This document shows, one piece after another, positions 55,529-63,746 of a DNA stretch of 64,000 nt. Numbering within the stretch: the first letter of the stretch is position 1; the number at the start of each line of letters is the position of its first letter. The position numbers and the translations under genes are program-made. The notes under the pieces are model-generated. The model was given only the letters and a program-made list of their open reading frames with translations, was not told the DNA's origin and ran no database searches. The DNA is taken from assembly GCF_003001815.1 (NCBI RefSeq), contig NZ_PVMZ01000011.1:1-64000 (forward strand), read 5' to 3'. This DNA is from Actinoplanes italicus (GTDB lineage: Bacteria; Actinomycetota; Actinomycetes; Mycobacteriales; Micromonosporaceae).

Positions 55529-56949
55529 AGTCCGCCGCCGCCCTTTTTGCCGCTGGAGTCGAGTACGGCCTGCTGCTCCCTGGCGATGTCGTTGAGCGCG
55601 TCGCCCGGCTTCTTCGCGCCGTTGAGAGCCGCGTTGACGTTGGTGTTCTCGATGTCGACCAGCCGCGCGTACTGGGGCACGTTCCACATGTCCCGCATCC
55701 GCGGAACCGAGTCGGCGTACACCTTGTTGAAGGGGCCGGCGTCGAGGAACTCGGGTGACTGAATGGCGTCCGTCCGCGATGGCACGCCGCCCGCCGCGGC
55801 CCACTTCTTCTGGATGTCAGCCTGCTCGAACCACTTCATGAAGTTCAGGGCCTCGGCCTGGTTCGCCGCGGAGGAGTAGGCCGACACGTGCATCCCCATG
55901 CCGCCGAGAGGCACCAGGTCCGTCTTCTGCTTGGGCAGGGTGGCGAAGCCCAGCTTGCCGAGGATCTCCTCCCGCGTCTTGCCGAGCGTCGACTGCTTCG
56001 GGTCGAGCAGGCCGCCGCTCGCGGCGATCCAGTTGAACGCGATGCAGGCCTTGCCCTGCGCGACGGCGGCGTTCACCTCGTCGATGAACCAGTTGCCGGA
56101 GCCCTTGGCGGTCAGTGGCTTCATCTTGTTGACCAGGACGTCCATCGCCTCCTGGCCGGCCGCGTCGTTGAGGACGCCCTCGATCTTCTTCGCCTTGGCG
56201 TCCCACAGGTTGCCGCCGTAGACGCCGTTGACCGTGTTGTAGGTGACGGCCGCGGCGTCGGAGCCGTTGGCCTGGTGGAAGGCCAGCCCGCTGACGCCCG
56301 GGTTGTCCGTCTGGCACTTCTCGGCCACTGAGATCATCTCGTCCCAGGTCTGCGGTGCCTGGTCGCCGATCAGATCCTTGCGATAGATCATCGTCCAGGT
56401 GTCGCCGAGCAGCGGCAGCCCGTACAGGCTGGCGTTCTCGTCGCGCTTGCCGGTCTCCGCCTGGGGGAACTGGCCGTAGGCGGCCAGCAGGTACGGGTCG
56501 TAGGCGTTGACGTCGATGTTGTTCTTGACGAAGTCGGTGAGGTCGAGGATGTTGCCGTTCGTCACCGCCTCACCGATGTGCTGCGAGTCAAGGATCGCGA
56601 TGTCGAAATCGGTCTTCCGCGCGGCGAACTGGGTGAACATGGCGTCGTGCCAGTTCGCGTTCGGGACGGTGTTGACCTTGATGGTCGCGTTCGGGCGTAC
56701 CTTCTTGTATTCCTCGTTCGCGAACTTCTCCAGCGCCTGGGCGGGGGGCCACTCGAACCAGACGAAACTGAGAGTCAGCGGGTCCCCGGTGAGTTCCGGG
56801 ATGGTCGCCGGAGCCTTGGGCGCGCTCACCTGTGCGGCGTCGTCCTCGCTGCCGCTGCAAGCCGTCAAGGTGGTGCCCATCAGCAGCATGGCTGCCGCTA
56901 CCAGAAGTACCTTTCTAGCAGGTCGTCCTCTTCGTCGTAGAGATCGCAT
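55525..56949 (-). CDS. ABC importer solute-binding lipoprotein, 474 aa
   Basis: Extracellular CUT1-type binding protein. Lipoprotein signal (RKVLLVAAAMLLMGTTLTAC) with the lipidated Cys at residue 31. The mature part has YGLPLLGDTWTMIYRKDLIGD, WDEMISVAEKC and NFMKWFEQADIQKKWAAAGG, typical of sugar/polyol binders. Ligand not predictable from sequence; two-ATPase operons of this layout include glycerol-type importers in rhizobia, so a small polyol is one possibility. First gene of the operon, divergent from a GntR regulator. ATG 56947-56949 with an AGCAGG ribosome site. Confidence 0.9.
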   Translation of the reverse strand: MRSLRRRGRPARKVLLVAAAMLLMGTTLTACSGSEDDAAQVSAPKAPATIPELTGDPLTLSFVWFEWPPAQALEKFANEEYKKVRPNATIKVNTVPNANWHDAMFTQFAARKTDFDIAILDSQHIGEAVTNGNILDLTDFVKNNIDVNAYDPYLLAAYGQFPQAETGKRDENASLYGLPLLGDTWTMIYRKDLIGDQAPQTWDEMISVAEKCQTDNPGVSGLAFHQANGSDAAAVTYNTVNGVYGGNLWDAKAKKIEGVLNDAAGQEAMDVLVNKMKPLTAKGSGNWFIDEVNAAVAQGKACIAFNWIAASGGLLDPKQSTLGKTREEILGKLGFATLPKQKTDLVPLGGMGMHVSAYSSAANQAEALNFMKWFEQADIQKKWAAAGGVPSRTDAIQSPEFLDAGPFNKVYADSVPRMRDMWNVPQYARLVDIENTNVNAALNGAKKPGDALNDIAREQQAVLDSSGKKGGGGL

Positions 56950-57189
56950 TTATTGCCTGCTTTCCGGGAGTTGATGACTTTTAGAACCTCGCCGGGTGCC
57001 TCGTTGGATTCCGCAGCTGCTGGGGGGTCGCCCCGGGGTCGGCGTCACGAGAGCGCCTCGATGTACTGGATGCGGGATGACGAGCATCCGCCACTTTTCC
57101 TATACGATCCAGCCGTGGGCGTCAGAATGCCGCAGCGTTGTGACTGATGTCAACGGGGTCGAAGACGCCAGGAAGGACCTCATGTCGCG
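56950..57189. promoter_or_regulatory. Divergent promoter region, importer operon and GntR
   Basis: A 240-bp gap. On the plus strand CCTATACGATCC (57099-57110) offers a -10 for the GntR gene. On the minus strand TTCTAAAAGTC near 56990 may serve the importer. The GntR protein probably binds here, but I could not identify its site. Confidence 0.45.
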
Positions 57190-57933
57190 ATGGACGACGA
57201 AGCGATGACCTTGATGGACCGAAACGGCACGGCCGGTGCTGTGCCACCGGGCCGATCTCGCGGCCGGCTGGCCGACGAGGTGTACGACACGCTGCTCGGC
57301 CAGCTGATGTCGCTACGGATCGAGCCCGGCTCCCGCGTCACGATCGACGTCCTGGCACGTGAGCTGGGGGTCTCGCAGACGCCGATCCGGGATGCCCTCA
57401 ACCGCATGGAGGCCGAGGGACTGGTCGTGCGGGTGCCGCACGCCGGCTACCGCATTCCCCCGCAGATCACCCGGCACCGCTTCGAGGACATGCTCGAGGT
57501 CCGCCTGCTTCTCGAGCCCGCCGCAGCGCGCCGATCAGCCGAGCGGGCATCACTTGAGCAGGTGAGCGGCCTGCGGCTGATGCTGGCCGAGATGGCGGAG
57601 CTGGAGGGAAGCGCCGGACCCATGGCCTATGGCGCCTTCGGTCTCCGCGATGCCGCTTTCCACGATCTCGTCGCGCTGAGCGCGGAGAATCAGGTCATCC
57701 GGGAGACGCTCGCTCGCCTGCACAGTCACGTGCACCTCTTCCGGCTGCACCACGACGCCCAGGTCACCCACCTGGCCATGGCCGAGCACGAGCAGATCGT
57801 GGCCGCGATCGCGGCGCGGGACCCCGACGCCGCCGCCTACGCGATGCGCCGGCACATCCTGCGCTCCGGCGAGCGTTTCCGGCGGATCTTCGACGAGGTC
57901 AAGGACGCGGACATGATGGTGGGAGAGCCTTGA
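57190..57933 (+). CDS. GntR-family regulator (FCD type), 247 aa
   Basis: Winged helix: LADEVYDTLLGQLMSLRIEP, VLARELGVSQTPIRDALNRM and EAEGLVVRVPHAGYRIPP. FCD domain follows (FEDMLEVRLLLEPAAARRSA, FHDLVALSAENQVI, HEQIVAAIAARDPDAAAYAM). Divergent from the importer operon and upstream of DJ-1/PfpI and hydrolase genes, so it is the natural candidate to control both. In-frame ATGs at 57190, 57205 and 57214; the first is kept, although its GGAAGGA ribosome site is rather distant. Confidence 0.88.
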   Translation: MDDEAMTLMDRNGTAGAVPPGRSRGRLADEVYDTLLGQLMSLRIEPGSRVTIDVLARELGVSQTPIRDALNRMEAEGLVVRVPHAGYRIPPQITRHRFEDMLEVRLLLEPAAARRSAERASLEQVSGLRLMLAEMAELEGSAGPMAYGAFGLRDAAFHDLVALSAENQVIRETLARLHSHVHLFRLHHDAQVTHLAMAEHEQIVAAIAARDPDAAAYAMRRHILRSGERFRRIFDEVKDADMMVGEP

Positions 57934-57966
57934 CGGGTGGGCCACCCCGAGGAATGCTGACTCGAC

Positions 57967-57984
57967 CGGATCGGATCCGATCCG
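57967..57984. promoter_or_regulatory. 18-bp perfect palindrome upstream of DJ-1/PfpI gene
   Basis: CGGATCGGATCCGATCCG equals its own reverse complement. It lies 34 bp after the GntR stop and 36 bp before ATG 58021. It could be an operator or a small hairpin controlling the downstream pair. Confidence 0.45.
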
Positions 57985-58020
57985 ATCCGCACAGCCGCCC
58001 CCGGATGTGAGGAGAAGCAG

Positions 58021-58590
58021 ATGCCCAGAGCACTGCTCCTGACCGGCGACGCCGCCGAAGAGCTCGACACCATGTATCCCTACTACCGCGTGCAGGAGGG
58101 CGGCTGGGACGTCGACGTCTCGTCGCGGACATTGCGTGACGTGCAACTGGTCATCCACGAGTTCGACCCCGGCTCCGACGCGTACGTGGAGAAGCCCGGC
58201 CGGAAACTGCCGGTCGACGTGCCGTGGGCCGAGGTCGACGTCGAGCGCTACCACGCCTTGATCATTCCTGGAGGCCGTGCCCCCGAGTGGATCCGCGTCG
58301 ACGCCGACGTCCGGCGTATCACCGAGCACTTCTTCGCGCGCAACCTGCCCATCGCCCTGGTGTGCCACGGCGCGCAGGTGCCGGCGGTCTACGGGCTACT
58401 GAAGGGCCGCAAGACGGCGTGCTTCCCGCCCATCACCGGCGACATGGAGAATGCGGGTGCGACGGTCATCGACGCTCCCGACGTCGTGGACGGCAACCTC
58501 GTCTCGTGCCGGGGCTGGCCCGACATGCCGCAGTTCGGCCGGGCGATGATGGACGTGTTCTCGAAGTCCGTCAGCTCCGCGTCGGCGTGA
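58021..58590 (+). CDS. DJ-1/PfpI family protein, 189 aa
   Basis: Glutamine amidotransferase-like fold. YHALIIPGGRAPEWIRVD holds the acidic residue region and IALVCHGAQVPA the nucleophile elbow with its Cys; FPPITGDMENAGATVID follows. Members include proteases, glyoxalases, hydratases and chaperones, so the reaction is open. ATG 58021 follows a strong GAGGAG site. Only 1 bp separates its stop from the next gene, indicating an operon under the GntR regulator. Confidence 0.88.
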   Translation: MPRALLLTGDAAEELDTMYPYYRVQEGGWDVDVSSRTLRDVQLVIHEFDPGSDAYVEKPGRKLPVDVPWAEVDVERYHALIIPGGRAPEWIRVDADVRRITEHFFARNLPIALVCHGAQVPAVYGLLKGRKTACFPPITGDMENAGATVIDAPDVVDGNLVSCRGWPDMPQFGRAMMDVFSKSVSSASA

Positions 58591-58591
58591 G

Positions 58592-59404
58592 GTGGCGGAA
58601 TTTCGGACCGTCACCGTCGGCGGCTCGCCCGTCCACGTCCTGGACAGCCGCGGCGGCCCCGCCGTGCTGATGCTGCACGGCTCCGGGCCCGGCACGACCG
58701 GGTCTGGAGCCTGGGCCGCGACGGCGGAGGCGCTGGGCCCGTCCTGGCGTTGGGTCGTGCCTGACCAGGCGGGATTCGGCAGCACTCCGGTGCCGCCGGG
58801 CTCCCGGGGCGGCCTCGGACTGTGGACGGAGCAGGCCGCGGGCCTCATGGATGCTCTGGGCGTCGAGCAGTACGCCGTGGTAGGGCACTCGATGGGCGGC
58901 GCGGTGGCCCTGGCGCTGGCGGCCGCGCGCCCCCGGCAAGTCACCCGGGTCGTCGCCGTCTCGACGATGGGCGCTCCCGGTGCGCCGCTGTCCGCCGACC
59001 TCGACGCGATCTGGGCCGCCCCCGCCGACCGGCACGGAGCCAGGGACATGCTGAGCCGCCTGTTCCTCACCCAGGCGCTGGTGACCGACACGGCCGTCGA
59101 CGCCCGTGCGGCCGCGATGCGAAAGGGGGCAGCCGCGTACGCGTCGTTGTTCCCCCCGCCCCGGGCACGATGGGCCGACGACCTGACCCTCCCGGCGCGG
59201 GCACTGGCCGCGATCCGCGCTCCCGTGCTGCTCGTCCACGGCGCCGAGGACCGGGTCACCCCGCTCGTGACGGCAGCCCTGCCCCTTCTCGAGCACCTGC
59301 CCGACGTCCGCCTGCACGTCCTCGGCCGCTGCGGTCACGTTCCGGCGCTCGAGCACCCGCACGAGTTCCGGCAACTCCTGTCAGGCTTCCTCTCCCGGGA
59401 CTGA
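58592..59404 (+). CDS. Alpha/beta hydrolase (meta-cleavage hydrolase-like), 270 aa
   Basis: VLMLHGSGPGTTGSGAW resembles the oxyanion loop of meta-cleavage product (C-C bond) hydrolases; the nucleophile elbow is VVGHSMGGAVALALA, the acid is in LVHGAEDRVTP and the His in GRCGHVPALEHP. The catalytic triad appears complete. Substrate unknown. GTG 58592 lies 1 bp after the DJ-1/PfpI stop, so the two are co-translated. Confidence 0.88.
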   Translation: MAEFRTVTVGGSPVHVLDSRGGPAVLMLHGSGPGTTGSGAWAATAEALGPSWRWVVPDQAGFGSTPVPPGSRGGLGLWTEQAAGLMDALGVEQYAVVGHSMGGAVALALAAARPRQVTRVVAVSTMGAPGAPLSADLDAIWAAPADRHGARDMLSRLFLTQALVTDTAVDARAAAMRKGAAAYASLFPPPRARWADDLTLPARALAAIRAPVLLVHGAEDRVTPLVTAALPLLEHLPDVRLHVLGRCGHVPALEHPHEFRQLLSGFLSRD

Positions 59405-59527
59405 TGCCCCGATGCCGGTCACCGATACCCGCGCGGGCCGGGCCGCAGCAGCGCTACCCGCGAGCACCAGCCATGCACGCGCCGCACGGCCCCACCGCGA
59501 CTCCCGGGCTGAGGCGATGGGTCACCC

Positions 59528-60463
59528 TCACTCCGTGGCCCGCCGGTCGGCGTAGCGGCGCGCCTCCTCCGTGTGCCAGCCGGGCCGGAACGTGCCGGCG
59601 GCCACCGCCGCCTCGAACTCCGCCAGGTCCGACGAGATCTCGGCGAACCGCTCGATGCCGCGGGAGGCGCCCGGCCCGTCGCGATAGGCCACGATGACGT
59701 CGACGACGCGCCGTGCGAGAGCGACGAGGTCCACCTCCGGGCGATACATCGACGCCCACACCTCGGACTCCAGCGTGAGGGCCTCGATCTCCCACGGCTC
59801 CGCGGCGGGGAACTCCCCACCGTCCCGCTCCGCCCAGGCCCGATCGATTCCGATCATCCGGGCCGCGTACGGCGGGCCGAACTGGAGAAATGTGTCGAAC
59901 ACGCCGTCTCTGACCGGAACGGCCCACGGCCTGGTCCGTCCGATCCGGGCCACCCCGAGTGCCTTGACGAGCGCGAACAGCAGGTCGTCGGCGGGCGTCT
60001 CCGCACTGCTACGGGCAAGCAGTTCACGAATCCTGTCGCCGTCGCCCGGAAGACCGGCGGCGGCCGCCCAGGCGACCAGTTCGGCGTGCACGGTGTCGAG
60101 GCCCCGCGCGACCGGGTCCGGCAGATAGCGAGGCTGGTGCTTGAAGGCGCCACAGAGCCGGTCGACGTCCCACAGGTGGGCGAAGACTCCCGCGCGTTCC
60201 GGAGTCGAGGCGTACATCGCCCCGCAGTACCCGTCGCTGATGTAGACGGCGAGAGCCGGCCTCCCGGTCGAGGCGACGAGCCCGGTCGTCGGAGCGACGA
60301 GGTCCGGCGGATCACTGAGGCCCCAGGTCTCCACCATCTGCCAGCCGTCACCCAGTTCCCGCAGCCAGCGCTTCTCGTCACCGTAGCCGCCCCGCACAGC
60401 GTCCTCGTCCGTCAGCAGCCCCCGCGGTTTGGCGACCACGACGGTCCCCCAGTACCCACCCAT
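59528..60463 (-). CDS. Protein of unknown function, 311 aa
   Basis: I do not recognise this protein. It begins MGGYWGTVVVAKPRGLLTDE and has a Trp-rich N-terminal half (YISDGYCGAMYASTPERAG, HLWDVDRLCGAF) and a helical C-terminal half (EVWASMYRPEVDLVALARRV). No signal peptide or membrane segment. Codon bias is typical of the organism. ATG 60461-60463 follows a G-rich site (GGGGGTCGG); the frame is open further upstream, antisense to the SDR gene, but only this start makes sense. Divergent from the SDR by 36 bp. Confidence 0.7.
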   Translation of the reverse strand: MGGYWGTVVVAKPRGLLTDEDAVRGGYGDEKRWLRELGDGWQMVETWGLSDPPDLVAPTTGLVASTGRPALAVYISDGYCGAMYASTPERAGVFAHLWDVDRLCGAFKHQPRYLPDPVARGLDTVHAELVAWAAAAGLPGDGDRIRELLARSSAETPADDLLFALVKALGVARIGRTRPWAVPVRDGVFDTFLQFGPPYAARMIGIDRAWAERDGGEFPAAEPWEIEALTLESEVWASMYRPEVDLVALARRVVDVIVAYRDGPGASRGIERFAEISSDLAEFEAAVAAGTFRPGWHTEEARRYADRRATE

Positions 60464-60499
60464 AACGCCGACCCCCGTTCGCGCGGGCACAATACAACC
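60464..60499. promoter_or_regulatory. Very short divergent promoter region
   Basis: Only 36 bp separate two divergent start codons. On the plus strand CACAAT followed by ACAACC and ATG 60500 fits a leaderless start. The minus-strand gene must have its promoter inside the start of the SDR gene. Confidence 0.4.
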
Positions 60500-61252
60500 A
60501 TGCGCCCGTCCTTCGTCGTCACCGGCGCCGCCCAGGGAATCGGCCGCGCGATCGCCCAACGCCTGACCGGGAACGGTCACGTGGTCGTCCTCGACGTCAC
60601 CGACCGCCTGACCTGGCAGCACGACGCCGTCACGCTCGTCTCCGGCGACGCCGCCGACCCGGACACCGCCCGCCGCGCCGCCGACACTGCGGAGGCGCAC
60701 GGCCCGCTGGCCGGCTGGGTCAACAACGCGGCCGTCTTCCACGACGCGAACCTGACCGACGCCACACCCGCACGCGTCCTGGACCTGATCACGACGAACC
60801 TGGCTCTCGCCGTGACCGGCTGCCACACCGCCGTGAACCACTTGCTGGCGCACGGGCGTACCGGCGCGATCGTCAACGTCTCCTCGCACCAGGCCCAGCG
60901 CCCGGTCCGCGGCGCCCTGCCGTACGCCACCGCGAAGGCCGCGATCGAGGGCCTGACCAGGGCCGTCGCCGTGGATCACGGGCCGGGCGGCATCCGTACC
61001 AACGCCGTCGCCCTGGGGTCGATCACCACGGATCGCTCCGAGGAGTACCGGGCAACCGACCCCTCGTTCGACGCCCAGATGGCCGGCCTGCACCCGCTCG
61101 GCCGCCCCGGCACCCCGGACGAGGTCGCCGACGTGGTCGCGTTCCTGCTCTCCCCCGCGTCCGGTTTCGTCAACGGCGCGATCCTGCCCGTTGACGGCGG
61201 CCGGTCCGTGAACGGCCCCGACCCGGAGGCTCAATCCCTCCCGCGCGGCTAG
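60500..61252 (+). CDS. Short-chain dehydrogenase/reductase, 250 aa
   Basis: Classical SDR. Cofactor motif VTGAAQGIGRAIAQRL (TGxxxGxG), VNNAAVF (NNAG variant), catalytic Ser in VNVSSHQA, Tyr-x3-Lys in PYATAKAAIEGL, and C-terminal GRPGTPDEVADVVAFLLSPA, VNGAILPVDGG. The Asp in VVLDVTD after strand 2 suggests NAD(H) preference. Substrate unknown. ATG 60500 opens the Rossmann fold. Confidence 0.92.
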   Translation: MRPSFVVTGAAQGIGRAIAQRLTGNGHVVVLDVTDRLTWQHDAVTLVSGDAADPDTARRAADTAEAHGPLAGWVNNAAVFHDANLTDATPARVLDLITTNLALAVTGCHTAVNHLLAHGRTGAIVNVSSHQAQRPVRGALPYATAKAAIEGLTRAVAVDHGPGGIRTNAVALGSITTDRSEEYRATDPSFDAQMAGLHPLGRPGTPDEVADVVAFLLSPASGFVNGAILPVDGGRSVNGPDPEAQSLPRG

Positions 61253-61324
61253 ACACCTTTCGCGGTCAGGGTGCGGCCCGCCAGCCGTAGCTCAGCCGTG
61301 GAAATCCGGCCGGCAACGGAGGGC

Positions 61325-61540
61325 AGCGGGATCCCTTGACCGGCTTGAAGAGCGCGGCCTGATCCGGCGCTCCGGAGAGCACCGCCGTGCAGGGCCGGTG
61401 GTGCGGCGGTGGGAACACACGCAGCCGTTGCGCGCGACCCTGCCGCCGCCATAGCGACGGCAGGCGTCCATGGACCCGCAACGTGGGACCTCACCGTTGT
61501 TGCCGACAACGTCAGGAGCACACGCAAAGCCTGGGTGTGC
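61325..61540 (+). repeat. ~215-bp direct repeat, copy 1
   Basis: About three-quarters identical by eye to 63257-63475 in the same orientation. Best-conserved blocks are GAGCGCGGCCTGA, TGCGCGCGACCC, GTGGGACCTCACCGT and ACACGCA. It fills most of the 452-bp gap between the SDR and the membrane protein. Short open frames on both strands share residues with copy 2 but lack starts and codon bias, so I read it as a non-coding or degenerate repeat. Confidence 0.6.
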
Positions 61541-61704
61541 CCAGCCGAAGCCGAGCCACGTCATGGCAGCTGGATTCGAGGACTGAGATCGGGCCGGCGG
61601 GCTGGACCTCGACGGCGAAAGCTCTCCAGGTAGTCCCAGCACCACCATGAAAGGCAATGCTGGCGGGATGTCGCCGACCCACGCCGCAGGCCGAGGATCG
61701 GGGT

Positions 61705-62199
61705 ATGCGAATTCCGGTGGAGGTGCCCGCCACGGTGCGGGTGGCGTTCTGGTGCTGGCTCGCCGCCGTGGGCGCGGGCGTGATCGAGACGATCCTGGTG
61801 GTCACCGGTGGCGGACATCAGGACGGCCTGGTGGCCGGTGTGGCGGTCCGCGCGGTCGTCTTCACCGCCGCGGTCGTCGTCTCCTGGCAGATGCTGACCG
61901 GGCGGCCATGGGCGCGGATCGCCCTGACCGCCGGGCTCGGTGTGATCGGCCTCTCGTCGCTGGTCGCCGATCCGATCGCCTGGCTCGCCGAGGGCAACTC
62001 GGTCGCCAGCCTGCTCGCCGACAGCACCATGTCCGACCTGATCTTCGGCGCCGTCCGGGCGGTCCACGTCGTCGCCGTCCTGGCGGCCACCGCGCTGATG
62101 TTCACGCCCCCGGCCAACGCCTGGTTCCGCCCGGCGTCCGCCGGTGATCACCCTCGTCTAACGTCAGGAAAGGCACATCCGGCGAGGAGGGCATCATGA
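61705..62199 (+). CDS. Small integral membrane protein, 164 aa
   Basis: Four predicted membrane segments: AFWCWLAAVGAGVIETILVV, AVVFTAAVVVSWQM, IALTAGLGVIGLSSLVA and AVHVVAVLAATALMF. No family recognised with confidence; the layout resembles small actinobacterial four-helix proteins. Start ATG 61705 has a weak ribosome site (GGATCGGGGT). Its stop overlaps the next start by 4 nt (ATGA), so it is translationally coupled to the nitronate monooxygenase. Confidence 0.72.
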   Translation: MRIPVEVPATVRVAFWCWLAAVGAGVIETILVVTGGGHQDGLVAGVAVRAVVFTAAVVVSWQMLTGRPWARIALTAGLGVIGLSSLVADPIAWLAEGNSVASLLADSTMSDLIFGAVRAVHVVAVLAATALMFTPPANAWFRPASAGDHPRLTSGKAHPARRAS

Positions 62200-63230
62200 G
62201 TGACCGCCTGACCAGGCTGCTCGGCATCGAGCACGGCATCGTGCAGGGCCCGTTCGGCGGCGGCCTGTCGTCGGTCCCGCTCGCCGCCGCGGTCAGCGCG
62301 GCCGGTGGTCTCGGCTCGTTCGGCGCCAACCACCTCACGCCCGACGGGATCACCGCGCTGGTCGGCGAGCTGCGCGCCGCCGTGCCCGACGGCCTGCCGT
62401 TCAACGTCAACCTGTGGGTCCCACATCCCGGCGAGCAGGACCTGCGCCCCACGGCAGCCGACGTCGAGCGCTTGAGACCCTTCTACGAACGTCTCGAACT
62501 CAAGACCCCTGATGGGTACGCTCCGCCGCCGCTCTTCGACGACCAGATCGACGCCCTGCTCGCCGCCGCCCCACCGGTGATCAGCTTCGTGATGGGCGTT
62601 CCACCGGCGCGGGTCGTCGAGGAGACCCGCCGCCGCGGCATCGTCACGCTGGGCACCGCCACCACGGTCGACGAGGCGCTGGCACTGGAGGCCGGCGGCA
62701 TCGACGTGGTGATCGCCTCCGGCAGCGATGCGGGCGGCCATCGTGGCGCTTTCCTGAGACCGGTGACCGAGTCCCTGGTGGGCACGTTCTCCCTGGTCCC
62801 CCAGGTGGCCGACGCGGTCGGTGTCCCGGTGCTGGCGGCGGGCGGCATAGCCGACCGCCGAGGCGTGCTGGCAGCGCGCGCTCTGGGCGCCGACGGCGTA
62901 CAGATCGGCACCGGTTTCCTGGCCACCACGGAGTCCGGCACGAGCACCGCCCACAAGGCGGCCCTGGCCGGCCCCGACGCCCGGACGACGGTACTGACCA
63001 GGATCTTCTCCGGCCGCCACGCCCGGGCAATCCTCAACCCGCTGATCCGCGAGATGGCCGCCGCCGAGGATCAGGTGCCGCCCTACCCGGTCCAGAACAC
63101 GCTGATGCGCCCCCTACGGGCAGCGGCCGCGTCCCGCAACGACGCCGCACACGTCAACCTGTGGGCCGGTCAGGCCGCAGCCCTGTCCCGTCCCATCCCA
63201 GCCGCCGACTACGTGGAGTCGCTCCTCTAG
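62196..63230 (+). CDS. Nitronate monooxygenase family (NPD) protein, 344 aa
   Basis: FMN-dependent TIM-barrel enzyme. IVQGPFGGGLSSVPLAAAVS is the N-terminal barrel strand, and PFNVNLWVP, VIASGSDAGGHRGAFL and VPVLAAGGIADRRGVLAA with ALGADGVQIGTGFLATTES form the FMN phosphate site. SDAGGH carries the conserved His. It oxidises alkyl nitronates such as propionate-3-nitronate, or acts on related substrates. ATG 62196 has GAGGAGGG upstream within the previous gene. Confidence 0.9.
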   Translation: MSDRLTRLLGIEHGIVQGPFGGGLSSVPLAAAVSAAGGLGSFGANHLTPDGITALVGELRAAVPDGLPFNVNLWVPHPGEQDLRPTAADVERLRPFYERLELKTPDGYAPPPLFDDQIDALLAAAPPVISFVMGVPPARVVEETRRRGIVTLGTATTVDEALALEAGGIDVVIASGSDAGGHRGAFLRPVTESLVGTFSLVPQVADAVGVPVLAAGGIADRRGVLAARALGADGVQIGTGFLATTESGTSTAHKAALAGPDARTTVLTRIFSGRHARAILNPLIREMAAAEDQVPPYPVQNTLMRPLRAAAASRNDAAHVNLWAGQAAALSRPIPAADYVESLL

Positions 63231-63256
63231 AAAGCGCCCGAATCAGGTCCGCCAGG

Positions 63257-63475
63257 CCGCGGGATTGCCCGGCGGTGTGGAGGAGCGCGGCCTGAGTTGG
63301 TGCCCCGGGACAGCGATGTTGTGAGGGCCGGTGCTGCGGCCGCGCAGTCACACGTAGCGGCTGCGCGCGACCCGGCCGTCGTGATCGCGACGGTGGGCGT
63401 CCCCCGACCGACAATGTGGGACCTCACCGTCGTTGCCGACGACTTCAGGCGCACACGCAGAGCCCGGGCATGTGC
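63257..63475 (+). repeat. ~215-bp direct repeat, copy 2
   Basis: Same-orientation relative of 61325-61540. Together the copies bracket the membrane protein and nitronate monooxygenase pair. It leads into a short unique stretch and then the 58-bp tandem repeats. Confidence 0.6.
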
Positions 63476-63514
63476 TCCCGGGGCTTGCAGGCAGTTGGCG
63501 GCAGCACCAAGTCC

Positions 63515-63746
63515 GTCAAGCGCCGCAAGCATCCTTCCCGACGCCGTGACCCGCGGTGCGAATCGAGCCGCCGTCAAGCGCCGCAAACATCCTTCCCGAC
63601 GCCGTGATCTACGGTACGAATCGAGCCGCCGTCAAGCGCCGCTAACATCCTTCGCGACGCCGTGATCTACGGTGCGAATCGAGCCGCCGTCAAGCGCCGC
63701 AAACATCCTTCCCGACGCCGTGATCTACGGTGCGAATCGGGCCGCG
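63515..63746 (+). repeat. Four tandem copies of a 58-bp unit
   Basis: Units start at 63515, 63573, 63631 and 63689, each beginning GTCAAGCGCCGC and containing CATCCTTC, CGACGCCGTGATCTACGG and GCGAATCGAGCCGCC. Copies differ by only a few bases. The unit length is not divisible by three, so it is not a protein repeat. CCGT-GATCT-ACGG inside each unit is a short dyad. Candidate protein-binding array or variable-number repeat. Confidence 0.85.

Noticed and set aside
61249..61633. Short open frames on both strands in the SDR-membrane protein gap
   Set aside because: They coincide with the ~215-bp repeat; the similarity to frames near 63300-63586 reflects the DNA repeat, not a protein family with start and ribosome site.
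63515..63746. CRISPR array
   Set aside because: All 58 bp of each unit are conserved; there are no variable spacers and no cas genes, so it is a plain tandem repeat.
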